This document shows positions 54,056 through 61,991 of a stretch of DNA of 64,000 bases, piece after piece (within the stretch, counting starts at the first letter, position 1; each line of letters opens with the position of its first letter). The translations under genes and the position numbers were made by a program. Source of the DNA: Butyrivibrio sp. AC2005 (GTDB lineage: Bacteria; Bacillota; Clostridia; Lachnospirales; Lachnospiraceae). Below the pieces are notes generated by a model. That model was not told where the DNA came from, did not search any database, and saw nothing but the letters and a program-made list of their open reading frames with translations. The stretch covers positions 124,001-188,000 of the forward strand of contig NZ_AUJI01000009.1 of assembly GCF_000424145.1 (NCBI RefSeq), in the 5' to 3' direction.

Positions 54056-55579
54056 ATGAAAACAACCGCGCATCGTGTAAAGTTCATATTATATGTGGTA
54101 CTAATGCTCATAAGTCTCTTCCTTGGCGGAGTTGCAATCGCCTACAGATGGGAGATTTTGTGGGTTCTGTTCTTTACGCTCCTTTTTGCCCTTTTCCTTG
54201 TGCTCGCAGGATACGTATATATGTCGAGCCAGAGAGACTCTGCTTACGATGTCTTAAGGAAGCAAAAGCTCCATGACGAGGAAGATGCCAGAAGACGTAT
54301 GGAATACTTTGCCAACATGTCTCACGAAATCAGAACACCCATAAATGCGATTCTCGGATACGATGAACTCATACTCAGAGAGTACAATGATCCTGCGCTC
54401 AGGCAGTATGCTTATAACATTCGTTCTGCCGGAAATACCCTGCTCTCACTCATCAATGATTCACTTGATTATTCCAGAATTGAAGCGGGCAAGATGGAAC
54501 TGTTCCCCACTGAATATGATTTGAGTGTGGTTATAGAGGATATGATGAGCCTTATCCGCCCCAGAGCACTGGCGAAGGGACTTGACCTCAAGGGGTATGT
54601 TAATGAAAATATCCCCCGCAGACTATATGGCGATGCGGAAAGACTAAAGCAGTGTATAGCAAATATTCTCACCAATGCTGTGAAATATACCGAAGAGGGT
54701 GAGATAGATTTTTCTGTTGATTATGAAAAAATAGAATCCAAGGCCGGAAGCGATGGTGAGGAGATAATTCTCAAGGTGGCCGTAAGAGATACCGGTATAG
54801 GAATTAAAAAAGAAGATTTGCAGCGTCTTTACAAACCTTTTGAGAGAATCGAAGAAGATAAGATAAAGACCATAGAGGGAAGCGGACTTGGAATATCCAT
54901 AGTAAGACAGATTCTTGCTCTTATGGATTCAGAGCTAAAGGTTGAAAGTATCTACGGTGAAGGAAGTAATTTCCATTTTTCAATAAAGCAAAAGGTAGTG
55001 GGGAGTGAGCCTATCGGAGACTTTGAGCAGAGTTATGCCAGAAGCGTAATGGATAAGAATCACTTCAAGATCAGTTTTACAGCACCGGATGCCAGAGTGC
55101 TTATTGTTGATGATGCAGAATTAAATCTGGCAGTTATGGAGAGCCTTCTCAACGGCACAGGAATTCAGGTGGATTCAGCCCTTTCTGCTACAACGGGGCT
55201 TGAGCTTGCAACGGGGAATAAGTATGACATGATTTTTATCGACCTTTTGATGCCCGGAATGAGCGGTGAAGAAATGACCACAATGCTTAAAAATACAGAT
55301 GGTATTAATTCGGATACAACCTGTATCGCACTTACTGCCGGCTCACGTCAGGAAGTAAGGAGTGTATATAAAAAGCAGGGCTTTACGGACTATCTCCTTA
55401 AACCTGTTGTGTTTAAAGAGATTGAGGCCATACTTCTAAGGTATCTTCCGGATGAGAAGATTAAGAAAAAAAGCTCATCTTCAAATAAGAGGAAAAAGGC
55501 AGGAATTCCGATTCTTGCAACGGAGGAGAAGCTTCAGGAAGCATATAAGATTTTGTCTCAGAGGGAGTCTTTGAATTGA
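54056..55579 (+). CDS. Hybrid sensor histidine kinase (TM-HisKA-HATPase-REC)
   Basis: Membrane kinase, 507 aa. Two helices (residues ~9-30 and 35-55) leave almost no outer domain. HisKA: MSHEIRTPINAILGYDELI with H90. HATPase: N box QCIANILTNAVKYTEEG, G1 RDTGIGIKKEDL, G2 GSGLGISIVRQIL. REC at ~345-460: LIVDDAELN, phospho-acceptor D396 in FIDLLMPGMSG, Lys in LLKPV. It is the only protein of this cluster with an ATP-binding kinase domain, so it may phosphorylate the neighbours. Its stop overlaps the next start. The start follows the REP-like element that provides GAGGGG, closely spaced at 2 nt. Confidence 0.9.
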   Translation: MKTTAHRVKFILYVVLMLISLFLGGVAIAYRWEILWVLFFTLLFALFLVLAGYVYMSSQRDSAYDVLRKQKLHDEEDARRRMEYFANMSHEIRTPINAILGYDELILREYNDPALRQYAYNIRSAGNTLLSLINDSLDYSRIEAGKMELFPTEYDLSVVIEDMMSLIRPRALAKGLDLKGYVNENIPRRLYGDAERLKQCIANILTNAVKYTEEGEIDFSVDYEKIESKAGSDGEEIILKVAVRDTGIGIKKEDLQRLYKPFERIEEDKIKTIEGSGLGISIVRQILALMDSELKVESIYGEGSNFHFSIKQKVVGSEPIGDFEQSYARSVMDKNHFKISFTAPDARVLIVDDAELNLAVMESLLNGTGIQVDSALSATTGLELATGNKYDMIFIDLLMPGMSGEEMTTMLKNTDGINSDTTCIALTAGSRQEVRSVYKKQGFTDYLLKPVVFKEIEAILLRYLPDEKIKKKSSSSNKRKKAGIPILATEEKLQEAYKILSQRESLN

Positions 55580-57393
55580 TTCTTAAGTACAATATTTTTC
55601 TTGAACTGGCGGTGATACCGCTGGACTTTATATTGTTTGTGTTCTTCCTTTTGCGCTACAAGGACAACACAAGAGTTAACAGGGAGTTTAAACTCTTTTC
55701 TTTTCTTGTGCTCTGCGGAACGGTTCTCGATGTTATAAATGCAATTGCCATAAGCCTTGGAAATGTGGTGCCTGTTTTTCCGAGATATCTTTTGAACACG
55801 CTAAATTACGTATCCGCAACCTTTGGTGCCTTTCAGTTTGTGAGATATGTTATTTCCTATGTCGGCGAGCAGTACAACAGAACCACAGGTGCTTTCATTA
55901 ACCGCGTGCTTCTGGGGATTTATGCGCTTATTATGTTCCAGAATATATTTTTTGGAACAGTTTTTTCATACCTTCCAAACGGTGACCTGGCAACAGGGCC
56001 GCTGTTTATGATGGTTGTTTATGCATATCCGCTTTACTACATTATGTGCGGAGGTGTATTTATTCTAAGTCACAGTGAGAGCTACGCCAGAAACATGAAA
56101 TATGCCCTTGCTGTGACCTTTTCATTTGTTGTGATTCTTTATGGCGTTCAGATGTTTTTCTATCAAAATCTCCTGGTTACGTTTTTTGTTGCCTCCCTTG
56201 CAATGCTTGTAATGTTCCTGACTCTGGAGACACCGGACTATGCACAGCTTAGACGTACTCTCGAGGAACTGTCTGTTTCCAAAAGGGAGCTTGAGGCGTC
56301 AAGTATTAGAGCGACCGAAGCAAGTCATGCCAAGTCAAGGTTCCTTGCGCAGATGTCCAATGATATCAGAACTCCTGTTAATGCGATTATGGGATATTCC
56401 AATCTGATTCTTGCGGATACAGAGGAGGAGTCTACCAAGGAGTATACGAGACGAGTTAAGATTTCAGCAAAACGCCTTCTTACATTCTTTGAGAACGTCC
56501 TTAATTATGTGTCGGAGGAAGCAGATGAAAACGGTCCAAGGCGTCTTCCTTCCATGGCGGAGCTGATAGAGAGAACGGATGAAAATGAATTCCTTGATTC
56601 CGATGGAAATTCTGAGAGGTCGGAAATTATCGGCGCATCCGAGATGAGAATTCTGGTTGTGGATGATACACCTATGAATCTTGATCTTATGGTGAGAATG
56701 CTGACACCAATGGGATTTACTGTAGATACAGCGGCTAATGGGCAGCAGGCGGTTATGCAGGTAAGGAAATTCCGATATGATCTCATTTTTATGGATCATC
56801 TGATGCCTGTTATGGACGGTGTTGAAGCATTAAAACAGCTTAGAGATGAACAGCTCTGTGACAATACTCCGGTTATCATGCTTACGGCCAATGCCATAGC
56901 AGGTCAGGATGAGGAGTATTTGAACAAAGGCTTTGCGGCATATCTCACAAAGCCCTTTACCGAGGATATGGTGCTTGATATTCTGAAGCAGTTTTTATCA
57001 GGAAAAGGGAAAATGCTAAGTGGCGAGATGGAGCTTAGCGCATGGGAGAGCCTCCAGGAAAAACTACCCATGGTCAGAGTGGCTGATTCCAGAGAATATC
57101 TGCTTCATGATATTAAACTTTATAAAAAGATACTGGAAATATACGCAAAAGAAGATGTCAGCTCAGAACTTTCAGCAGCCATAAGGCATGGTGATTATGA
57201 AGAGAGCCTCGCGAGAATAAGATCAGAGCGCGACAAGGCAATGCTTATAGGCGCTGAGAACTTGGTGAAAATCGCAGACAAGCTTGAGAACTTGTGCCAA
57301 AAGAAGGAATTCGAGCTTTTACGCGAGAGAATAGGCGCGTTTGTATCAGAGAGAGACGCACTGTCTGAGGCCATAAATAAGGGGATAGTGTGA
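55576..57393 (+). CDS. 7TM receptor with degenerate HisKA, REC and degenerate Hpt
   Basis: 605 aa, TTG start overlapping the previous stop, GAGGGAG upstream. Residues ~1-215 give seven or so helices. A coiled linker leads to MSNDIRTPVNAIMGYSNLI, a HisKA H-box in which His is replaced by Asn (N262). No HATPase domain follows; after ~90 residues comes an intact REC (LVVDDTPMN, D407 in FMDHLMPVMDG, Thr in MLTAN, Lys in LTKPF). The C-terminal ~100 residues align with the Hpt domain of the protein at 57915, but Arg549 stands at the phospho-His position (IRSERDKAMLIGAENL). It can accept phosphate only on REC. A sensing pseudo-kinase or phosphate sink is likely. Confidence 0.85.
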   Translation: MILKYNIFLELAVIPLDFILFVFFLLRYKDNTRVNREFKLFSFLVLCGTVLDVINAIAISLGNVVPVFPRYLLNTLNYVSATFGAFQFVRYVISYVGEQYNRTTGAFINRVLLGIYALIMFQNIFFGTVFSYLPNGDLATGPLFMMVVYAYPLYYIMCGGVFILSHSESYARNMKYALAVTFSFVVILYGVQMFFYQNLLVTFFVASLAMLVMFLTLETPDYAQLRRTLEELSVSKRELEASSIRATEASHAKSRFLAQMSNDIRTPVNAIMGYSNLILADTEEESTKEYTRRVKISAKRLLTFFENVLNYVSEEADENGPRRLPSMAELIERTDENEFLDSDGNSERSEIIGASEMRILVVDDTPMNLDLMVRMLTPMGFTVDTAANGQQAVMQVRKFRYDLIFMDHLMPVMDGVEALKQLRDEQLCDNTPVIMLTANAIAGQDEEYLNKGFAAYLTKPFTEDMVLDILKQFLSGKGKMLSGEMELSAWESLQEKLPMVRVADSREYLLHDIKLYKKILEIYAKEDVSSELSAAIRHGDYEESLARIRSERDKAMLIGAENLVKIADKLENLCQKKEFELLRERIGAFVSERDALSEAINKGIV

Positions 57394-57404
57394 GGTGAAA
57401 TGAA

Positions 57405-57773
57405 TTGAGTAAGAAATTATTGGTAGTAGATGATTCCGAGACGGAGAGATTTTTTATATCGGAGCTTGCTAAAAAAATAGAAGACGTGGAAATTGATGAT
57501 GCAGCCGGCTTTTCGGAAGCAAAAGTGAAGCTTGCCGAGAAAAAATATGACCTGATACTCATTGATTCCTACATGCTTGAAGGAACCGGTGCTGAGCTAA
57601 GACGCATTATCTTGGAGGAAAATCCCGGAGGAAATGCCGAGACAGCCGCCATCGTTATGGGCCATGAATCTGATTTTGAGGACGGATACCTAAAAGAGAA
57701 CGGCTTCATAAATTATCTCGAAAAACCTATTGAATTCAATATGCTTAAGGCAGCAATCTCGCTGTACACATAA
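57405..57773 (+). CDS. Stand-alone receiver (CheY-like) protein
   Basis: Single REC domain, 122 aa: LLVVDDSETERFF with the acidic pair, phospho-acceptor Asp in LILIDSYMLEG, and Lys in YLEKPIEF. The Thr/Ser that normally ends strand 4 is not evident (AAIVMGHES), so its activated state may differ. It lacks an output domain, suggesting a shuttle in a relay between the neighbouring HisKA/REC/Hpt proteins. TTG 57405 follows GAGGTG by 7 nt. Confidence 0.85.
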   Translation: MSKKLLVVDDSETERFFISELAKKIEDVEIDDAAGFSEAKVKLAEKKYDLILIDSYMLEGTGAELRRIILEENPGGNAETAAIVMGHESDFEDGYLKENGFINYLEKPIEFNMLKAAISLYT

Positions 57774-57782
57774 TATTTACCG

Positions 57783-57800
57783 TTAAGGTAATTACCTTAA
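57783..57800. repeat. 18-bp perfect palindrome
   Basis: TTAAGGTAATTACCTTAA is its own complement. It lies 10 nt after the receiver stop codon and before the hairpin repeats. It could be an operator or mark a transcript end; no T-run follows. Confidence 0.7.
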
Positions 57801-57812
57801 AGAGTAATGAAT

Positions 57813-57911
57813 AAAGCAATCTTTTGAAGAGAATAATTAAAGTAATCTTTCGGAGAGAAATAAATAAAGCCTTCCCCTTGGGGGGAAGGTGCCCGTAGGG
57901 CGGATGAGGGG
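57813..57911 (+). repeat. decayed hairpin units followed by a REP-like element
   Basis: Two units of ~26 nt start AAAGCAATCTTTT (57813) and AAAGTAATCTTTC (57839); a third (57866) begins AAAGCCTTCCCC and is an intact REP-like element: CCTTCCCC-TTGG-GGGGAAGG, GCCC-GTA-GGGC, then GGATGAGGGG ending at 57911. GAGGGG is 3 nt before ATG 57915. The layout repeats that at 53811-54053. Confidence 0.8.
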
Positions 57912-57914
57912 AAC

Positions 57915-60395
57915 ATGCTTCTACACAATTTATCATTCGGACTGTCTGCAATCCTGTACGACATCTTAATCTGCATATTCTTAACCATGACATATACAGA
58001 CTCTTCCCAGACCACAAAGGCCTTCAGAAGGTTTGCATACTGTCTCATGGCAGCGACTGTGATAGATACTGCAACCGTAGCAACAGAAATGTACGCCGGT
58101 ATGGTACCTGTTGCAGGCCATTACATCATGCATTCATTAAATATTCTTTCGGCAACTGTTGCAGCCAATTCCTACGCAGAATACATAGTTGCAGCAGCCA
58201 AGGTGGATATAAAGGAAACGCTTCTTTATAAAATCAACCTGGCCGTCATAATCACTCAATGCTTTATGATGGTTCAGAACGTATACACCGGAAATGTATT
58301 CATATGCATGGAGGATGGAACCTACATTACAGGCATGATGTTCCTTGCATGCTCGCTGCTTCTTCCCTGCTACTATATCCTGCTTGCTACAGGATTTGTA
58401 GTCGTAAACCGGAAGGGATATACAATTCTGCAGCTGTTTAGCATTGCTGTGGCCACACTGATGGTTATTGTGATGTATATGGTCCAGATGCTGTGGCTTA
58501 AGAATGTTATGCTGATATTCTTTGCTGCTTCGGTAGCGCTTATTATCCTGCTGTTCACGCTGGAAACACCTGATTATCACAGACTTGAAAAGACAATCGG
58601 TAAGCTCGAATCTGCTCAGAAGGAAGCTTCGGAAGCAAGAAAAAGGGCAGAGGAAGCAAATGAAGCAAAGAATGATTTCCTATCCCAGATGTCACATGAA
58701 ATAAGAACACCCATTAATTCGATTCTCGGATTTGATAACCTGATTTTGGAAAATACCAACGATGCGAGGATTTCTGAGTATGCATCAAAAATAAAGGGTG
58801 CAGGGGAGACACTTCTTGCATTTTTCAATAACCTCCTTAATCTGATCGCACAGGACCCGGGGGAGGATGTTGATGTCAGCAAGTTTTTTGATTATTCGGC
58901 ACTGCTGGATACGGACATTGATGAAACTATCGTGCCTATAATGCCCAAGGCTCAGGTTCTTGTAGTAGATGATAATGCAATGAATGTGGACCTTATTTTG
59001 AAAATCCTGAATAAGACAGAAGCACAGATCGATACTGCGGTAGATGGGCAGAAGGCTCTCATGAAACTAAGGAAAAAGACCTATGATCTTGTGGTTATGG
59101 ATCATATGATGCCAATAATGGACGGCGTAGAGACGCTGAGCATAATGAGAGAGGAACGCCTTAGCAAGGATGCACCTGTTATCATGCTGACTGCAGGTGG
59201 ACTAAGAGGCGATGAGGAACGCTTTAAGGAGCTTGGATTTGATGCATACCTGACCAAGCCTGTTGTGGCTGACAAGCTCTATAGTCTTCTTATTGATATA
59301 ATGCCCTCTAATCTGATAGAGCAGAGAGCATCTCTTGAGCATCTTTTTTACATGGAAAAGGAGAAGACGTCCAGGATACAGGAGACTCCTGCATCCGATA
59401 AGCCTGTACAGCCGGTGGTGCCATCTAAAAAGGATATGGCAAGTGTTTTCCCTGAGCTCAATGTGGAGAACGGACTTAATTTCTGTATGGGAGATGAGGA
59501 TTTTTATATATCCCAAATACAGATGTTTGCTGAGAGTAATAAGGGAGAAGAGCTGTCGGAGTTTCTCAAAAATGATGATTTCGAAGCTTATCTTATCTCC
59601 GTGCATTCCTTAAAGAGCACGGCTAAGACCATAGGCGCAGACATGCTTTCAGAAGAGGCACTGGCGCTTGAAGATGCAATTAAGGAAGGAAAAACTGAGG
59701 CTGTTCGTGAAGGACATCCTGCCCTCTTTGAGCATTTTAATAAATTAAGTGAGGAGCTACTGGATGGAATTAAGGAATATACTCAGGAAGAGCAGATAGA
59801 TACTGAGGATATTGCAAGGCAGCAGGGTATGGGGACAGGGCTTCCTGCGCAGATACTTCTTGCCCTGGCAAATACCGTTGATTCCAGAGACATAAACAAC
59901 CCAGGCAGATCCATGAGGGTTGCAAAATACTCCTCAGAGCTTGCAAGGAGACTTGGTAAAAACGAAAGCGAGCAGCAAAATATTTACTACATGGGACTTG
60001 TGCACGATATAGGAAAACTCATTATTCCTGAAAAAATTTTGAGAAAACCCGATAGACTTACTGAGGATGAGGCTGAGATTGTAAGGCAGCATCCTATAAT
60101 CGGTTATGAAATCCTGAGGAATATATCAGAGATGCCTGGACTTGCCACGGGTGCAAGATGGCATCATGAAAGGTATGATGGTACCGGTTATCCCGACGGT
60201 CTTGCAGGCGAGGAGATTCCTGTTGAAGCCAGGATTATCGGAATTGCCGATGCTTATGATGCCATGACTTCTGAGAGGCCTTATGCGCCTGTTATGCCAC
60301 CTATGCGCATAAAACAAGAGCTCGAAAAAAACCGCGGAAAGCAGTTTGATCCGGCTCTTGTGGATGTACTTATTTCTATGATTGATGAAGCTTAA
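57915..60395 (+). CDS. 7TM-HisKA-REC-Hpt-HD-GYP signalling protein
   Basis: 826 aa. About seven helices (residues 1-215) precede MSHEIRTPINSILGFDNLI, a HisKA H-box with H261. There is no HATPase; REC follows (LVVDDNAMN, D396 in VMDHMMPIMDG, Thr in MLTAG, Lys in LTKPV). An Hpt domain has H564 in ISVHSLKSTAKTIGA. The C-terminus is a complete HD-GYP phosphodiesterase: H697/D698 in VHDIGKLIIPEKIL, HHERYDGTGYPDGL and IADAYDAMTSERPY, which degrades c-di-GMP. Phosphate must come from another kinase, probably that at 54056. The ribosome site lies in the REP-like element. A full-length paralog of the protein at 55576 plus the HD-GYP output. Confidence 0.88.
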   Translation: MLLHNLSFGLSAILYDILICIFLTMTYTDSSQTTKAFRRFAYCLMAATVIDTATVATEMYAGMVPVAGHYIMHSLNILSATVAANSYAEYIVAAAKVDIKETLLYKINLAVIITQCFMMVQNVYTGNVFICMEDGTYITGMMFLACSLLLPCYYILLATGFVVVNRKGYTILQLFSIAVATLMVIVMYMVQMLWLKNVMLIFFAASVALIILLFTLETPDYHRLEKTIGKLESAQKEASEARKRAEEANEAKNDFLSQMSHEIRTPINSILGFDNLILENTNDARISEYASKIKGAGETLLAFFNNLLNLIAQDPGEDVDVSKFFDYSALLDTDIDETIVPIMPKAQVLVVDDNAMNVDLILKILNKTEAQIDTAVDGQKALMKLRKKTYDLVVMDHMMPIMDGVETLSIMREERLSKDAPVIMLTAGGLRGDEERFKELGFDAYLTKPVVADKLYSLLIDIMPSNLIEQRASLEHLFYMEKEKTSRIQETPASDKPVQPVVPSKKDMASVFPELNVENGLNFCMGDEDFYISQIQMFAESNKGEELSEFLKNDDFEAYLISVHSLKSTAKTIGADMLSEEALALEDAIKEGKTEAVREGHPALFEHFNKLSEELLDGIKEYTQEEQIDTEDIARQQGMGTGLPAQILLALANTVDSRDINNPGRSMRVAKYSSELARRLGKNESEQQNIYYMGLVHDIGKLIIPEKILRKPDRLTEDEAEIVRQHPIIGYEILRNISEMPGLATGARWHHERYDGTGYPDGLAGEEIPVEARIIGIADAYDAMTSERPYAPVMPPMRIKQELEKNRGKQFDPALVDVLISMIDEA

Positions 60396-60416
60396 GTAAA
60401 ATAATACGATGAAGGA

Positions 60417-61136
60417 TCAGAGATTTTTCATGGTGTACTCTGACAACATCCTGTTTGCTTCTGCAAGGCTCTCTCTTCGGATGTGGACAGTGTCACCATC
60501 CTTCATCTTAAATATCTGAAGACCTCTGTCTACGCATTTTGCGTGGGCAAGATTTACCAGATAGCTCTGGTGACATCTAAGGAAAGAATCATCCGGCGTC
60601 TGGGCTTCGATGTTATCGAGCTTACCGGTAAGCTGAAGAGTTGCGCCATTAGCCATGTGCATGTACAGGGTATGTGAACTCTGCTCGACATAGCATATTT
60701 TTTCAAATGAAAAGGTCATGTCTTTTCCGTTTATTCTTACGGTAACACCGCCCTGAGTGCCCTTCATCTGGGCTGCAAGCTCCAATACTTCGCCCACCTC
60801 AACGGGATCAAAGGGCTTCATCAGATATCTGATTACCCTGTTTTTATATCCCTCCATCGCATGATCCTTACTGGAGGTCGCAAAAACTATAGGTACGGAA
60901 GCGTCGATGTTCCTGATCTTGCCTGTGGCATCAATACCGCCCATACCGGGCATTAGAATATCCATGAAAATGAGATCATATAATCCGGGACGGAAGGCAT
61001 TTAAAAAATCCTCTCCGGACTCGAAAAGATTGACTTCTGTGCCGGGACGACTCTTGTCGATAATGAATTGAAGCTGACGCCTCTGAGTCATCTCGTCATC
61101 GCATATTGCAACTTTCAAAATGTCTGAACCAGCCAT
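60417..61136 (-). CDS. LytTR family response regulator
   Basis: 239 aa. REC: VAICDDEMTQRRQL, phospho-acceptor Asp in LIFMDILMPGMGG, Lys in RYLMKPFDP. The LytTR DNA-binding domain follows (MTFSFEKICYVEQSSHTLYMHM, LDNIEAQTPDDSFLRCHQSYLVNLAHA). GAGGGG lies 7 nt before ATG. It is convergent with the HD-GYP gene (21-nt gap, no terminator seen) and divergent from the Ig-like/cyclase operon, whose promoter carries a 42-nt dyad with TGTTCAT half-sites that could be its target. No AgrC/LytS-type kinase is adjacent; the hybrid kinase at 54056 is a possible partner. Confidence 0.9.
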   Translation of the reverse strand: MAGSDILKVAICDDEMTQRRQLQFIIDKSRPGTEVNLFESGEDFLNAFRPGLYDLIFMDILMPGMGGIDATGKIRNIDASVPIVFATSSKDHAMEGYKNRVIRYLMKPFDPVEVGEVLELAAQMKGTQGGVTVRINGKDMTFSFEKICYVEQSSHTLYMHMANGATLQLTGKLDNIEAQTPDDSFLRCHQSYLVNLAHAKCVDRGLQIFKMKDGDTVHIRRESLAEANRMLSEYTMKNL

Positions 61137-61217
61137 GGTTTTACCCCTCGAAAATTTATATTTCTATCATATCACAAAAACGGAAGATTTTGATACCCCG
61201 TATCACAATTATTACGT

Positions 61218-61288
61218 TTGTCAAGTACGAATTATGAACAAAACTGTTCATATTCCGTAATATTTTATCCATAAAAAGCCGATATAAT
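61218..61288 (+). promoter_or_regulatory. dyad operator and -10 box, copy 1
   Basis: TTGTCAAG leads into TACGAATTATGAA (61227-61239), N7, TTCATATTCCGTA (61247-61259). TATAAT follows at 61283-61288, 23 nt after the dyad, with no good -35. The same arrangement occurs at 63722-63792. Placement at the -35 region suggests an activator site. Confidence 0.75.
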
Positions 61289-61352
61289 AATATGCGTAAC
61301 TTTATGTTCGGAAGTCCTGAATAAAGTTTTGGACGGAAGGTGATGGGGAGAT

Positions 61353-61991
61353 ATGAGACAATACAGTTTGGGCAACAGACTAATCACGTATCTGTGTTTT
61401 TTGTATGCCATTTGCGTGATTATTCTGTCCCCTTGCTGCGGTATAGGAACCAAGGCACAGCTTGTATACCGCAACAAGGTGATTTTTACAGCGCCGAGTG
61501 CAGAGAAATTATTTGATGGCACTCCACTGACAGAGCAGATTGATGTGACTGCACAGGGCCTGCCTGAAGGCTTTACTTACAAGGCAGTTGCTGAAGGAAG
61601 CGTAACTTATCCTGAGGATAATGCGGAGAATAACAATATTGTTACTGATTATGTGATTTATGATCCCAGCGGACTTAATGTGACAGAGAAATTTGTTAAC
61701 GTAGAGCTCCGCCCCGGTACACTCAGAATAAGCGAAAAAGAAGCAGTCCTCGGAGCCAAGAGAGATGAGGATGGTGAAGAGGTAGATACATCAGAAGAAG
61801 TAGAAGAGTCTACAGATGATTCAAATATTGGAGAAACTGTAGAAATAAATGATGAAAATACTGCGAAATCTGATAAAATAAAAAAGAATGATACTTCATT
61901 AGAATTGATTCTGTACAGCTTCTTGATAATAATTATGCTTGCTGTCTTTGTTATTTTCATGATGGATAGCAATAAAATGAGGGAAAAATGA
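61353..61991 (+). CDS. membrane-anchored protein with one Ig-like repeat
   Basis: 212 aa. An N-terminal hydrophobic segment (LITYLCFLYAICVIILSP) acts as signal or anchor. Residues ~45-130 form one copy of a surface repeat domain: KLFDGTPLTEQIDVTAQGLPEGFTYKAVAEGSVT and following, ending VELRPGTLRIS, the pattern of Ig-like repeats seen in large Lachnospiraceae surface proteins. An acidic Ser/Thr/Glu linker and a C-terminal helix (LILYSFLIIIMLAVFVIFMM) follow. The domain would sit outside the cell between two anchors. GAAGGTGATGGGGAG precedes ATG. Its stop overlaps the cyclase start by 4 nt, so the two are made together. Function unknown. Confidence 0.75.
   Translation: MRQYSLGNRLITYLCFLYAICVIILSPCCGIGTKAQLVYRNKVIFTAPSAEKLFDGTPLTEQIDVTAQGLPEGFTYKAVAEGSVTYPEDNAENNNIVTDYVIYDPSGLNVTEKFVNVELRPGTLRISEKEAVLGAKRDEDGEEVDTSEEVEESTDDSNIGETVEINDENTAKSDKIKKNDTSLELILYSFLIIIMLAVFVIFMMDSNKMREK

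Noticed and set aside
55576..57393. Reading the 7TM protein as an ordinary hybrid histidine kinase
   Set aside because: There is no N box or glycine boxes between the H-box and REC, and the H-box His is Asn.
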